DNA of 64,000 nt, taken from the NCBI GenBank assembly GCA_016200915.1, contig JACQDV010000002.1:186001-250000 (forward strand), read 5' to 3'. The stretch comes from Sphingobacteriales bacterium. GTDB lineage: Bacteria > Bacteroidota > Bacteroidia > Chitinophagales > Chitinophagaceae. The notes beneath the pieces were generated by a model that worked only from the letters and a program-made list of their open reading frames with translations, did not search any database and was not told the DNA's origin. The position numbers were made by a program, and so were the translations under genes. This document shows, piece after piece, positions 43,883 through 53,830 of the stretch (positions within the stretch are counted from its first letter, which is position 1; every line of letters begins with the position of its first letter).

Positions 43883-46321
43883 TTATTCTGTTCTTAAACT
43901 TTTAACCGGATTACTCAATGCCGCTCTTATTGCCTGTGAACTCACCGTTAATACTGCTATCAGCAACGCAAGCACTCCTGCTGCTGCAAATACCCACCAG
44001 CCGATATTGACACGATAAGCAAAATCCTGTAACCATTTATTCATAGCCCACCATGCTAGTGGAACTGCCAGCAGCGTAGATATGACAACAAGCTTTAAAA
44101 AATCTTTTGATAACATGGTTACTAAATTGGATACAGAAGCACCCAACACTTTTCTTACACCAATTTCTTTAATGCGTTGTTCGGCCATGTATGTTGCTAA
44201 TCCAAACAAACCGAGACAGGCTATTAAGATGGCAATAATTGCTAATGTTAATCCCAGTTTACCGGTGCGTTGTTCTACCCGATACATATTATCAAATGCA
44301 TCATCTAAAAACTGGTAGCTGAATGGCATGGAAGGTGCATAGGTTTTCCATTTTGCTTCTACACTTTTTACCAGGTCATTAATATTTGCTGTATTTACTT
44401 TAAAAGCAGTAACCCAATCTGGTTTACCCAAACGAAAACATAATGGGCCAATCCCCTGCCTGAGTGATTCAAAGTGAAAATCTTTTACTACTCCAATGAT
44501 GGTATAACTAATAAGCCTGTTACCAAACTGGTCCTGGTAATAAGTATAAAGTTTTTGACCAATTGGGTCTTTAAATCCAAGTATTTTAGCCAGCGATTCA
44601 TTTATAATCATTGCTGTTGTATCGGTACCAAAATCCTTTGAGAATTCACGGCCTTTCATCATTTCCATTCCCATCACTTTGAAATAATCATAATCAGCCA
44701 GCCATGTTTGCATATTAAATCCATTCTTACTATCCATCACTGGTGAGGTAGAATAGGTATTGTCGTTCCTGCTTGAATTAGATACCGGCAGATAGCCGGC
44801 AAAAGTTGCTCCACTCACTCCGGCTAGCTTGGAAACATCTTCTTTAAATGCTTCCGACTTATTCCACAAGCCTCCGGTGCCATTTACAATTAATACCTGG
44901 TCTTTATTGAAGCCCAATTTTTTTGTCTGGATGAAATTTAACTGGCGATAAACAATGATGGTTCCTACAATTAAAATAATAGAAGTAGCAAACTGAAATA
45001 CCACTAATACATTTCGCAAAGTACTTCTTTTAAACCCGGCATTTATCTTTCCTTTCAATACAGAAATCGGTTTAAAGGAAGAAAGGAAAAAAGCCGGGTA
45101 ACCTCCTGCCAATAAACCAACCACCAATGGCAATGCTGTTAAAAATAAAATATACTGTGGTTGAAATAAGCTTAAGAAAGAAAGCTGCTTACCGGATAAA
45201 TTATTAAACCACGACATAGTTAACCACACAATAGCTACAGCAAAAACTGTGGCAATAACCACGGTTAAAGTTGACTCTGTAAGAAACTGGTTGATCAAAG
45301 ACCCCCTTTCAGTACCCAGCACTTTCCTTATACCAACTTCTTTTGCCCTGTTAGCAGAACGGGCAGTAGAAAGGTTCATAAAATTGATGCAGGCCAGTAA
45401 TAAAACGAAGATGGCTACTGCTGAAAATATATATACATACTGGATATTGCCATTCACCCCTAACTCAGCCTGCCGGTTACTGTGCAGGTGAATATCTGTT
45501 AACGGAATTAAACTATATTCTAACCGGTTACCGGCTTTTTTAAATTCATCCATTGAATTAATATTCATGAATTGCTTTGCCTGTGGCAGCACATACTTAT
45601 CAATTACCTGTGTGAAATTCTTTTCAAAGTTTTTATAATTAACTCCGGGCTGTAAAACAATATAAGTTTGAAAATTATTGCTAAGGAAATTTCCCATTTG
45701 GTAATCCAGCTTTTGCATGGAGAAAATCAGGTCGAGCTTAAAGTGCGAATTATGCGGAATGTCTTTATATACGCCTGTAATTTTATAAAGCGTACTCTTA
45801 TGTTCATCTGTTTCCAATGTTTTACCAACTACATCAGTTGTACCATAATATTTTTTAGCGGTTGATGCTGACACAATAACCGTTGCAGGTTCAGTCAATG
45901 CTGTTTTTGCTTCGCCTGCAATCAATGGTAGAGTAAATACATCAAATAAAGTGGAGTCAGCATGTGCCACATTATCTTCCCGGATGTACTGACTTCCTTT
46001 CTTTACCATCCGGTATCCATCTGATGTATAAAAGCGTACATAAGATTCAACCTGAGGGTAATCTTTTTTAAGCGTTTCACCCATTGGGTCAGATGAAACA
46101 GCAAGGTTCAGCTTATTGCCTCCAAAAACGATATCGCTGTTAATACGATAAGTTCGGTTTGCCTTTTCGTGGTAGCGGTCATAACTCAGTTCATCTGCCA
46201 CATACAATGCAATGAGTATAAAGCAGGCAAGGCCTGAAGCCAGGCCTGTAATATTGATGAGTGAAAATGTTTTGTTCTTCAACAAATTTCTCCATGCGAT
46301 TTTTAAATAATTTTTCAGCAT
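43883..46321 (-). CDS. ABC transporter permease 6 (double FtsX/MacB type)
   Basis: An 812-residue permease starting MLKNYLKIAWRNLLKNKTFS. FSMQKLDYQMGNFLSNNFQT and AGYLPVSNSSRNDNTYSTSP pair it with permease 2. The C-terminal block is AEQRIKEIGVRKVLGASVSN, ending PVKSLRTE. It follows permease 7 by 10 bases. Confidence 0.92.
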   Translation of the reverse strand: MLKNYLKIAWRNLLKNKTFSLINITGLASGLACFILIALYVADELSYDRYHEKANRTYRINSDIVFGGNKLNLAVSSDPMGETLKKDYPQVESYVRFYTSDGYRMVKKGSQYIREDNVAHADSTLFDVFTLPLIAGEAKTALTEPATVIVSASTAKKYYGTTDVVGKTLETDEHKSTLYKITGVYKDIPHNSHFKLDLIFSMQKLDYQMGNFLSNNFQTYIVLQPGVNYKNFEKNFTQVIDKYVLPQAKQFMNINSMDEFKKAGNRLEYSLIPLTDIHLHSNRQAELGVNGNIQYVYIFSAVAIFVLLLACINFMNLSTARSANRAKEVGIRKVLGTERGSLINQFLTESTLTVVIATVFAVAIVWLTMSWFNNLSGKQLSFLSLFQPQYILFLTALPLVVGLLAGGYPAFFLSSFKPISVLKGKINAGFKRSTLRNVLVVFQFATSIILIVGTIIVYRQLNFIQTKKLGFNKDQVLIVNGTGGLWNKSEAFKEDVSKLAGVSGATFAGYLPVSNSSRNDNTYSTSPVMDSKNGFNMQTWLADYDYFKVMGMEMMKGREFSKDFGTDTTAMIINESLAKILGFKDPIGQKLYTYYQDQFGNRLISYTIIGVVKDFHFESLRQGIGPLCFRLGKPDWVTAFKVNTANINDLVKSVEAKWKTYAPSMPFSYQFLDDAFDNMYRVEQRTGKLGLTLAIIAILIACLGLFGLATYMAEQRIKEIGVRKVLGASVSNLVTMLSKDFLKLVVISTLLAVPLAWWAMNKWLQDFAYRVNIGWWVFAAAGVLALLIAVLTVSSQAIRAALSNPVKSLRTE

Positions 46322-46331
46322 AGCTTATAAT

Positions 46332-48761
46332 TTATTCTGTCTGTAAACTTTTTACCGGGTTGGCAACCGCCGATTTAATTGCCTGGAAACTCACCGTTAA
46401 CAAGGCAATGAACAGGGCAGCAATACCAGCCAATGCAAATACCCACCATGAAATACTTATACGGTAGGCAAAATCCTGCAGCCACTTGTTCATAGCATAC
46501 CATGCAACAGGCGAAGCGATAACAAAAGCAACCGCTACCAGCTTTAAAAAATCTTTTGACAAAAGTTGTGTAATACTAAAAACGCTTGCACCAAGCACTT
46601 TGCGGATGCCAATTTCTTTAATACGCTGCCTTGCCGAAAAAGCCACCAACCCAAACAATCCCATACAGGCAATTAAAATAGCAACGGATGCTGCTGCAAT
46701 AAATACACTGCCTAATTTTTGTTCACTCACATATTGCTGGTTATATTTTTCATTTGCAAAGAAGTATTCAAAAGGGTTTCCGGGGAAGGCGCTGTTATAT
46801 AATTTGCGGATGGTGCCTAGTTTTGACTGCATATCTTTTGTTTCCGTTTGCACAGTAAAGAATGAATATGAAACAGAACTAAGATAAATAGTTGGTTGTA
46901 TGGTTTCCCGCAACGATAGATGGTGATAATCTTTTACCACTCCTACAATTTCAAAATCAGCCCCCCATTTAATTTTTTGCCCGATGATGTTTTCTTTTGG
47001 ATTAAACCCCAGTTCTTTTGCCGCCTTTTCATTTACAATTACTGAATGAATATTATTCCAGCTTCTTTCTGCTTCGTCTGCAGTAAAACCTCGTCCCTGG
47101 AGTAATTGAATGCCATAGGTGTCAAAAAAATTCTGATCACAGATAAACATAGAATAGGATTTTTTATCGTCACCCTTCAACGGGTTATTTAATTTAGTAA
47201 TACCATTAGCAGAAAAATTATATCCAATACCTGGTACATTATTGCTGGCTGCCTGTTTTTTTACAAATGGAAGTTGTGTAAGAGAATTTTTAAACGAAAC
47301 ATTTTTTGCCGCCTGGTCTTCGCTGCTCACCGTAGGCCCCTGTATTACCAATAACTCATCCAGCTTCATACCAAGATTTTCCGATTGCATAAACTTTAAC
47401 TGCCTGTATAAAATAACCGTAGCTATAATAAAAACTATTGAAATGGTAAATTGAAATACAACCAACCCTTTTCGTAAAGCAATGCCACGCAAACTGGTTT
47501 GCAATTTTCCACGAATGGTGCTGATGGGATTAAACGCTGTGAGTACAAAGGCTACATAACTGCCGGATAAGAAAGAACCCACTGCAATTAATATAATTCC
47601 GATAGCCCAGAACCATCCAACATTTAAAATATGCATTGACAATTGCTTTCCTGTAAAATCATTAAACAAATTTTGAAAGATATATACGAGTAAAACAGCA
47701 AAGGCTGATGCAGATAATGTGAGCAACAGTGTTTCTGTTAAATATTGAACAACCAATTGTGTTCTGGCTGCTCCTAATACCTTTCTCACACCAACTTCCC
47801 TGGCACGGTTTAATGCCTGCGCTGTAGAAAGATTAATATAATTTACCCAGGCAATAAGTAATATCAATACTGCTACTGCCGAAAATAATGTTACCAGTAA
47901 AAGACTGCCGTATGTTTGAAGCGGGTAATCAAATGATGGCGCCAGGTGCAGTTGACTAAAAGGCTGCAGTATGATGGTTTCATCTTTAGAGGCAGGGTTA
48001 ACTGAATGCAGAAAATTGGTAATTGCTTTTCCTGTATTCGAAATATTGGCATCCTTTTTTAATTGCAGGTAAATATTAGTCAAAGCCGCATCTGTACCAT
48101 TGGGATCAGCCCAATCATTACCATCACGGTTAGCTGCATTTTCCAATGTGTGAAGTGATAATATTACTTCAGGATTAATATCTGAAGTTTCAGGTAAATG
48201 ATACACTGCCTTTACTGTATAGAGTGTGTTACCAAACTGGTTACTTACCATTAATGTTTTACCGGCTGCGTCGGCAGTACCAAAAATTTTCCGGCTGATG
48301 GTTTCAGACAACGCAAGTGTTTTAGGCTCGGCAAGTGAAGGAGTGCCTGAAAGAACAGGAAATGAAAAAACGCTTAAGAAGTTGCCCTCTGCATAAGAAA
48401 TATTGTCTTCTCTGAATGTTTTGTTTTCTGATTCGGATTGACCTTTATAACTCAATACCCCGCCGCCAATACGATCTGCCAGCCGCACTGCATTTTCAAT
48501 AGCAGGTATTTGCTGTTTTACAGGTTGCGCAAAGCCGGGTGGCAAATAATATTCAGCAACACCTTGCTTTGTAAGAACATTTACCCGGCAAAGGGTGTTG
48601 TAATTTTTATTAAACCGGTTAGCATTCCATTCAAATGCCACATATTGAATAATAAATAGAAAAACAGCTATGCCCAAAGCAAGTCCCCCTACATTAATGA
48701 AAGTAAACTGCCTGTTGCGCCATAAATTCCTGAATGCAATTTTGAAATAGTTTATCAGCAT
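46332..48761 (-). CDS. ABC transporter permease 7 (double FtsX/MacB type)
   Basis: An 809-residue permease starting MLINYFKIAFRNLWRNRQFT. The first periplasmic domain is unlike the others (FNKNYNTLCRVNVLTKQGVA), and the end is PVKSLQTE rather than KSLRTE. C-terminal block ARQRIKEIGIRKVLGASVFS. It is preceded by a 64-base spacer that contains the tail of a lost permease. Confidence 0.92.
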   Translation of the reverse strand: MLINYFKIAFRNLWRNRQFTFINVGGLALGIAVFLFIIQYVAFEWNANRFNKNYNTLCRVNVLTKQGVAEYYLPPGFAQPVKQQIPAIENAVRLADRIGGGVLSYKGQSESENKTFREDNISYAEGNFLSVFSFPVLSGTPSLAEPKTLALSETISRKIFGTADAAGKTLMVSNQFGNTLYTVKAVYHLPETSDINPEVILSLHTLENAANRDGNDWADPNGTDAALTNIYLQLKKDANISNTGKAITNFLHSVNPASKDETIILQPFSQLHLAPSFDYPLQTYGSLLLVTLFSAVAVLILLIAWVNYINLSTAQALNRAREVGVRKVLGAARTQLVVQYLTETLLLTLSASAFAVLLVYIFQNLFNDFTGKQLSMHILNVGWFWAIGIILIAVGSFLSGSYVAFVLTAFNPISTIRGKLQTSLRGIALRKGLVVFQFTISIVFIIATVILYRQLKFMQSENLGMKLDELLVIQGPTVSSEDQAAKNVSFKNSLTQLPFVKKQAASNNVPGIGYNFSANGITKLNNPLKGDDKKSYSMFICDQNFFDTYGIQLLQGRGFTADEAERSWNNIHSVIVNEKAAKELGFNPKENIIGQKIKWGADFEIVGVVKDYHHLSLRETIQPTIYLSSVSYSFFTVQTETKDMQSKLGTIRKLYNSAFPGNPFEYFFANEKYNQQYVSEQKLGSVFIAAASVAILIACMGLFGLVAFSARQRIKEIGIRKVLGASVFSITQLLSKDFLKLVAVAFVIASPVAWYAMNKWLQDFAYRISISWWVFALAGIAALFIALLTVSFQAIKSAVANPVKSLQTE

Positions 48762-48770
48762 TGTATTAAT

Positions 48771-48800
48771 TTATTCAGTTCGTAAACTTTTTATACTTAC
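48771..48800 (-). pseudogene. 3' tail remnant of a lost permease gene
   Basis: Minus-strand bases encode VSIKSLRTE and a stop, the family's standard C-terminus, about 25 bases after the stop of permease 8, which has its own complete KSLRTE end. Best read as the leftover of a deleted or recombined permease. Confidence 0.65.
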
Positions 48801-48825
48801 GCTGCGGTCAGCATTCAATCCATTC

Positions 48826-51186
48826 TCACTCTGTTCGAAGGGATTTAACAGGGTTTGCCACTGCCGCTTTTATTGCCTGGTAGCTTACCGTTAATAATGC
48901 AATAAGTATGGCCGTAAAACCAGCCAGTGCAAACACCCACCATTCTATAGTGATATGATATGGATAATCCTGTAACCATTTATACATTCCCCAAAATGCC
49001 AATGGGGCGCCTACTGCAAACGCAATTATTACCAGTGTTAAAAAATCTTTTGAAAGCATACGGGTTATGCTGAATACGGAAGCGCCTAATACTTTGCGTA
49101 CCCCTATTTCTTTTATTCTTGTTTCGGCCATATAACTGGCAAGGCCAAACAACCCGAGACATGAAATGAAAATGGTGAGGAAAGCAAAGAGGCCTGCCAG
49201 TTTACCAGTACGTTTTTCATTGTCAAACTTTTTGGCATACTGCTCATCCACAAACTTGTACTCAAACGGATAATTGGGATTGTATTTTTTAAAGATGGCT
49301 TCAGCAGCGGCAAGATTTTTCCTGGTACTTTTTATCGTATTCATTTTTATCTGAATTACATTAAACCAACCAGCCGCCCCTTCAATAATCATAGGTTCTA
49401 TGGGGCGGTAGGGTGATTTTAAAATAAAATCTTTTACCACGCCCACCACATGCCAGTCCTTATCATTGTCTTTAATAATCTGTCCCAGTGGTTCGGTAAA
49501 CTTCATGTGTTTTACAGCAGATTCATTTAACAGCATCGCCAACGAATCAGTGGGATATTTATCAAGGTCAATATCCCTTCCCTGTACAATTTGTAACCCG
49601 GCTGTTTTGCATATATCATCATCGGCACAGTAACGGTCAATCACTGTTTTATCATGGGGATTTTTACCCTGCCACTCAATACCCCAGCTGTTGCTCCAGC
49701 CTTCGGTAATGGGTGCACTCGTTTTGGTAACAGAAGTGGCAATACCGCTGCTCAGCAATTCATTTTTTATTAACGAATAATTTTTTTCAATGTCGCCTTC
49801 TAAAAATGAATACACGAGGTTATCTTTTGAATAACCGGTTTGCCTGTCCTGTGCATTCAACAACTGCTGCCTTACGATGATGGCACCGATTATGAGGATA
49901 ATGGCAAATGCAAACTGTGTTACCACTAAAACTTTGCGTGGCGTTACCAATGCATTTACTTTTTTAAATGTACCTTTTAATACAGCCACCGGTTTAAAAC
50001 CTGAAAGATATAATGCAGGATAACTGCCGGCGAGTAAGCCGGTAAAAAGTATGATACCGAATCCTGCAAGCCAAAAACGGTAATCAGAAAAATTGATGGA
50101 TAGTTTCTTTTGTACTAAATCAGCAAAGTAAGGAAGCGATATAGTGATGATGATTAATGCAAGCACACCAGCTATAAAAGAAATTAAAATGGATTCGCCG
50201 AGGAACTGGCCGATGAGTGATTTTTTTTCAGCACCCACCACTTTTCTTATGCCCACTTCTTTTGCACGTTTTTCACTGCGTGCAGTGGACAGGTTCATAA
50301 AATTAATGCAGGCGATGAGTATGATAAATATTGCAATGATGGCAAACAAACGAATTGTTTCTATACGGCCGCCGCTTTCTTTTCCATTATCAAACCTGCC
50401 ATACAAATAAGAACGGCTGATGGGATAAAGAAAGGTTTCCATTTTGGGAGATTCCTTATCATACTTACTGCGGAGTGTTTTAATTTTAGGAGCAATGGAG
50501 GCGAGGCTGGCCTCTTTTTTTAGTTGAACAAATGTGTTGGTTGAGTTATTGCCCCAAAAATCATCATCCCAGCCTTTGGTACGCATGTACGACCAGGGAA
50601 TTAAATATTCAAAATCGAACTGTGTATTGGTGGGAATATCTTTTAATACACCGGTTACTGTAAAATTATCCTGGTTATCTAATAAAACAGTTTTACCAAC
50701 GGCTTCTTCATTGCCAAATAATTTTTTAGAAAGTGATTCTGTTATTACAATGGAATAATTATTATTTAAAACCGTATTGGCAGTCCCTTTAATTAACGGG
50801 AAGCTGAACATTTTTAAAAAACCGGAGTCAACAAAATTGCCTGCCGCTTTTAATTTTTTATCGCCAACGGTAAAGAGAAGTTGCTGCGGCCAGTTAACCC
50901 TTACCACTGTTTCCACTTCGGGATAATCCTGCTGAATGGCTTTGGCCATCACTTTGGGTGTGGTGTTCCAGCAACCAATCTTTCCATCATTCAAATCTGA
51001 ATTATATACATTGTATATCCTGTTTGCATTGGTATGAAAACGATCATAACTCACTTCGTTTAACAACCATATAATGATCAATGAAGCGGCTGCAATACCA
51101 ATTGCCAGGCCTGAAATATTAAGAAAGGAAAAACTTTTGCTTCTCCACAAATTTCGCCAGGCAATTTTTAAATAATTTTTAAACAT
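48826..51186 (-). CDS. ABC transporter permease 8 (double FtsX/MacB type)
   Basis: A 786-residue permease, first of the array in transcription order, starting MFKNYLKIAWRNLWRSKSFS. NSDLNDGKIGCWNTTPKVMA and APITEGWSNSWGIEWQGKNP relate it to permease 4. C-terminal block AETRIKEIGVRKVLGASVFS. Its codons for KSLRTE are in a GTGA-stopped context, unlike the usual GAATAA end seen in the remnant behind it. It follows ATPase 2 by 177 bases with a palindrome between. Confidence 0.92.
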   Translation of the reverse strand: MFKNYLKIAWRNLWRSKSFSFLNISGLAIGIAAASLIIIWLLNEVSYDRFHTNANRIYNVYNSDLNDGKIGCWNTTPKVMAKAIQQDYPEVETVVRVNWPQQLLFTVGDKKLKAAGNFVDSGFLKMFSFPLIKGTANTVLNNNYSIVITESLSKKLFGNEEAVGKTVLLDNQDNFTVTGVLKDIPTNTQFDFEYLIPWSYMRTKGWDDDFWGNNSTNTFVQLKKEASLASIAPKIKTLRSKYDKESPKMETFLYPISRSYLYGRFDNGKESGGRIETIRLFAIIAIFIILIACINFMNLSTARSEKRAKEVGIRKVVGAEKKSLIGQFLGESILISFIAGVLALIIITISLPYFADLVQKKLSINFSDYRFWLAGFGIILFTGLLAGSYPALYLSGFKPVAVLKGTFKKVNALVTPRKVLVVTQFAFAIILIIGAIIVRQQLLNAQDRQTGYSKDNLVYSFLEGDIEKNYSLIKNELLSSGIATSVTKTSAPITEGWSNSWGIEWQGKNPHDKTVIDRYCADDDICKTAGLQIVQGRDIDLDKYPTDSLAMLLNESAVKHMKFTEPLGQIIKDNDKDWHVVGVVKDFILKSPYRPIEPMIIEGAAGWFNVIQIKMNTIKSTRKNLAAAEAIFKKYNPNYPFEYKFVDEQYAKKFDNEKRTGKLAGLFAFLTIFISCLGLFGLASYMAETRIKEIGVRKVLGASVFSITRMLSKDFLTLVIIAFAVGAPLAFWGMYKWLQDYPYHITIEWWVFALAGFTAILIALLTVSYQAIKAAVANPVKSLRTE

Positions 51187-51325
51187 TTAATTAAGATTAA
51201 GAAAATATACTATTTATGCTGTCAATACAACAAATAAAGTAAACAGGTTTACCGGTTACATTAAAAACAATCTCTTTACAGTTTCTCTATGTTATAAAAG
51301 GCGGGAGGTGCGGATGTGAATTACA

Positions 51326-51358
51326 AAACCTCACAGGTTTTAAAAACCTGTGAGGTTT
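51326..51358. repeat. Perfect 33-nt palindrome (16+1+16), TTAAA class
   Basis: Left arm 51326-51341 (AAACCTCACAGGTTTT), centre A, right arm 51343-51358. It lies directly after the ATPase 2 stop codon. It is nearly identical to 57553-57585, with one compensated base pair. Confidence 0.9.
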
Positions 51359-51363
51359 ACCGT

Positions 51364-52053
51364 TTATATTAATATGTTTTCAGTAACTGAATGTCCATCG
51401 AGCATCCGGATAATTCGATGGCTGTAACGGGCATCATGTTCGCTATGTGTAACCATAACAATGGTGGTTCCTTTTTCATTCAACTCAGTAAGCAGTTGCA
51501 TTACTTCATTACCATTGCTGCTATCGAGGTTACCCGTTGGCTCATCCGCTAAAATTAATTTGGGGCTGTTTACCACAGCTCTTGCAACAGCCACCCTTTG
51601 CTGCTGACCACCGCTCAACTGCTGAGGATAGTGATTGCGGCGGTGCATGATTTTTAAATTGTCCAATACTTCTTCCACTCTTTTCTTCCTGTCAGCTGCT
51701 TTTACATTATTATAGATTAACGGCAATTCTACATTTTCAAATACGGTTAACTCATCAATCAAATTAAAGCTCTGAAACACGAAACCAATATTCCTCTTTC
51801 TCAGGTCCGCTCTCTTGCGTTCATTATAACCTGCCACTTCAATTCCATTAAATACAAAACTTCCGCCATCTGCATCATCCAGCAAACCAAGAATGTTAAG
51901 CAAAGTTGATTTACCACAACCTGAAGGTCCCATTACAGCCACGAATTCTCCTTCCTTTACTTCAATCGATAATTTGTTCAGTGCAATTGTTTCCACCTCT
52001 TCTGTGCGATAATATTTTTCGAGGTCCGTAATTTTTATCATGTTGTTGTTCAT
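51364..52053 (-). CDS. ABC transporter ATP-binding protein 2 (MacB/LolD type)
   Basis: A 229-residue ATPase with Walker A MGPSGCGKSTLLNILG, signature [17 protein letters not shown], Walker [13 protein letters not shown] and H-loop VMVTHSEHDARYS. Unlike ATPase 1 it has the standard QQQR signature. It lies between the small protein gene (52069) and permease 8, so it is expected to serve the permease array. Confidence 0.94.
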   Translation of the reverse strand: MNNNMIKITDLEKYYRTEEVETIALNKLSIEVKEGEFVAVMGPSGCGKSTLLNILGLLDDADGGSFVFNGIEVAGYNERKRADLRKRNIGFVFQSFNLIDELTVFENVELPLIYNNVKAADRKKRVEEVLDNLKIMHRRNHYPQQLSGGQQQRVAVARAVVNSPKLILADEPTGNLDSSNGNEVMQLLTELNEKGTTIVMVTHSEHDARYSHRIIRMLDGHSVTENILI

Positions 52054-52068
52054 ATTTAATAGAAGTTT

Positions 52069-52266
52069 TTATTGTGCGTGAATCATAAATAAATTGATGG
52101 GAGAAAGAATGCTTTCTTCAGCAGCTTCTTTAGTATCACCACCAGTTTCCTGCATGCACATAGTTCTGCAGCTGTTGGCAGTAGAACCCTGGCTGTTTTG
52201 TTTGGAGGATGTGGTTAAACACACCATCAAAAAAATTACCAGCATCTGAATCATTCTCTTTTTCAT
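52069..52266 (-). CDS. Small secreted or membrane-anchored protein in the ABC operon
   Basis: A 65-residue protein starting MKKRMIQMLVIFLMVCLTTS, with a basic N-terminus and one hydrophobic stretch, then a polar tail with two cysteines (SCRTMCMQETGGDTKEAA). The LMVC segment is only a poor lipobox. An ATG at 52290 lies inside the hairpin at 52282-52314, so 52266 is preferred. It sits between the fusion-protein and ATPase genes. It could be an accessory subunit, a stress sensor or an exported peptide; nothing in the sequence decides. Confidence 0.6.
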   Translation of the reverse strand: MKKRMIQMLVIFLMVCLTTSSKQNSQGSTANSCRTMCMQETGGDTKEAAEESILSPINLFMIHAQ

Positions 52267-52281
52267 AATCTTTGTTTTTGT

Positions 52282-52314
52282 TCCCGGCACTTATCGTGTT
52301 GAATAGTGCCGGGA
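52282..52314. promoter_or_regulatory. Hairpin just upstream of the small protein gene
   Basis: The perfect 10-bp arms TCCCGGCACT and AGTGCCGGGA enclose a 13-nt loop, 16 bases before the ATG at 52266 on the minus strand. No T run follows, so it is more likely an RNA stability or attenuation element than a full terminator. Confidence 0.55.
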
Positions 52315-52418
52315 TGGTTAATGGTTATTCTTTTAGTCTTTAATTCTTCTTACGTTCTTTAGTCTTCTTTATAATTATGCTTGGGTATTTCTTTTATACG
52401 ATTAAGGTGTGCCGGTTG

Positions 52419-53675
52419 TTACTCTTTCTTCAAAACCAGTTCCTGCATTGTTCCATAATTTTCGTAACTGCTGGTTACTACTTTATCACCCGGTTGTAAT
52501 CCCTGCAATACTTCATAGTAATCCGGATTTTGACGGCCCAACTGGATATCTACTTTGTAAGCCACTGTTCCGCTTTCATTTACTTTAAATATCCAGTTGC
52601 CACCTGTTTGCTGATAAAAACCGCCTTTGGGTAATAACAGTGCCGTAGTTTCGTCGCTTAATGCCAGCCTGATTTGTAATGTTTGTCCACGTCGTATGCC
52701 ATCGGGCACTTTATCAACAAATTCCATGTCAACCTGGAATCTTCCATTGATTACCTGCGTAAAAACTTTTTTGATTTTGAGTTTGTAGTTTTTACCGGCA
52801 AAATCAAAGTTGCCCATTAAACCAGTAAAGATTCGTGAGATATAATGTTCATCAATATCCACTCTTACTTTAAATCCTGTCGTAATATCAATCTGTCCTA
52901 AACGTTCGCCTTTATTTTTGTTTTGTCCTATTTCTGCATCTAAAGAAGTTAACTGCCCATCCACTGGTGCTCTCACAATCAAATCACCTACTTTCTTGCG
53001 CATTACATTCAATGCATTTTGTGAACCTTCATACGATTGTCTTGCCTGCGACAGTTGTTGTCCTGTACTAACTGAGTCCTGTGATAAAATTTGTTGTGCT
53101 AATCTTCTTTTCTCCACCTGGTAATTATAATCGTTCTCTGCTTTTTTAAATTCCTGGTATCCTATCGCTTTATTATCGTATAATTTTTTGTTGAGGTTAT
53201 AAATCCTTTCCGCTTCTTTGTATTGATTGTCAACATCTGTTACCTGGTTTAGTTTATTTACCGTATTCTGCTGAGCAGCGTTACGGGAAATCTGCATTTG
53301 GGTTAACAGGTTATACACGTTTGTTTGCTGTGTTACCAATCCTAATTCCAAATCGGTGTTTGATAAACGAAGGATAGGTTGACCTGCTTTCATTATCGCA
53401 CCATCTTCTACAAATTTTTCTTCTACTCTTCCACCTTCCTGTGCATCGAGATAAATTGTGGTTACGGGTAATACCACACCATTCACCGGGATAAATTCCT
53501 GGAACGTTCCTTTCTTAATTTCGCTAACGGTAATCCTGTCTGTGCTCACATTGACTTTTGATTTGCCAGATGTGAAATAAATACTGCCTGCAATTAATAA
53601 TATAATGGCTGTTATCCCGGCAATGGTTAGTATTCTTTTTGTTGACCATTTTTTCTTTTCGATGACTCTGTCCAT
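52419..53675 (-). CDS. HlyD/MacA-type membrane-fusion protein
   Basis: A 418-residue periplasmic adaptor with a cytoplasmic start, one anchor helix (ILTIAGITAIILLIAGSIYF), a lipoyl/barrel-sandwich part (YLDAQEGGRVEEKFVEDGAI and VRAPVDGQLTSLDAEIGQ) split by a long coiled-coil hairpin (about residues 115-220), and a C-terminal beta-barrel (VRRGQTLQIRLALSDE-like region). It would join the permeases to the TolC protein at 28326. It is the first gene of the minus-strand cluster. Confidence 0.93.
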   Translation of the reverse strand: MDRVIEKKKWSTKRILTIAGITAIILLIAGSIYFTSGKSKVNVSTDRITVSEIKKGTFQEFIPVNGVVLPVTTIYLDAQEGGRVEEKFVEDGAIMKAGQPILRLSNTDLELGLVTQQTNVYNLLTQMQISRNAAQQNTVNKLNQVTDVDNQYKEAERIYNLNKKLYDNKAIGYQEFKKAENDYNYQVEKRRLAQQILSQDSVSTGQQLSQARQSYEGSQNALNVMRKKVGDLIVRAPVDGQLTSLDAEIGQNKNKGERLGQIDITTGFKVRVDIDEHYISRIFTGLMGNFDFAGKNYKLKIKKVFTQVINGRFQVDMEFVDKVPDGIRRGQTLQIRLALSDETTALLLPKGGFYQQTGGNWIFKVNESGTVAYKVDIQLGRQNPDYYEVLQGLQPGDKVVTSSYENYGTMQELVLKKE

Positions 53676-53743
53676 TTTTCTTTCTTTTATCTTAATTCCT
53701 GTTGCTGATTTTTAATTTCTTTTTTCCTGTCATCTGATTTAAA

Positions 53744-53778
53744 GTCACCCGACTGGCTGAATCGTTGCATCGGGTGAC
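53744..53778. promoter_or_regulatory. Leader hairpin of the fusion-protein gene
   Basis: GTCACCCGA and TCGGGTGAC form a 9-bp stem with a 17-nt loop, about 70 bases before the ATG at 53675. On the minus strand it is followed by TTTAAATC. Confidence 0.45.
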
Positions 53779-53830
53779 TCTATTTAATCAAACATGAGAA
53801 AACTGTTACGCCAGTATAATATAAAAGGCT

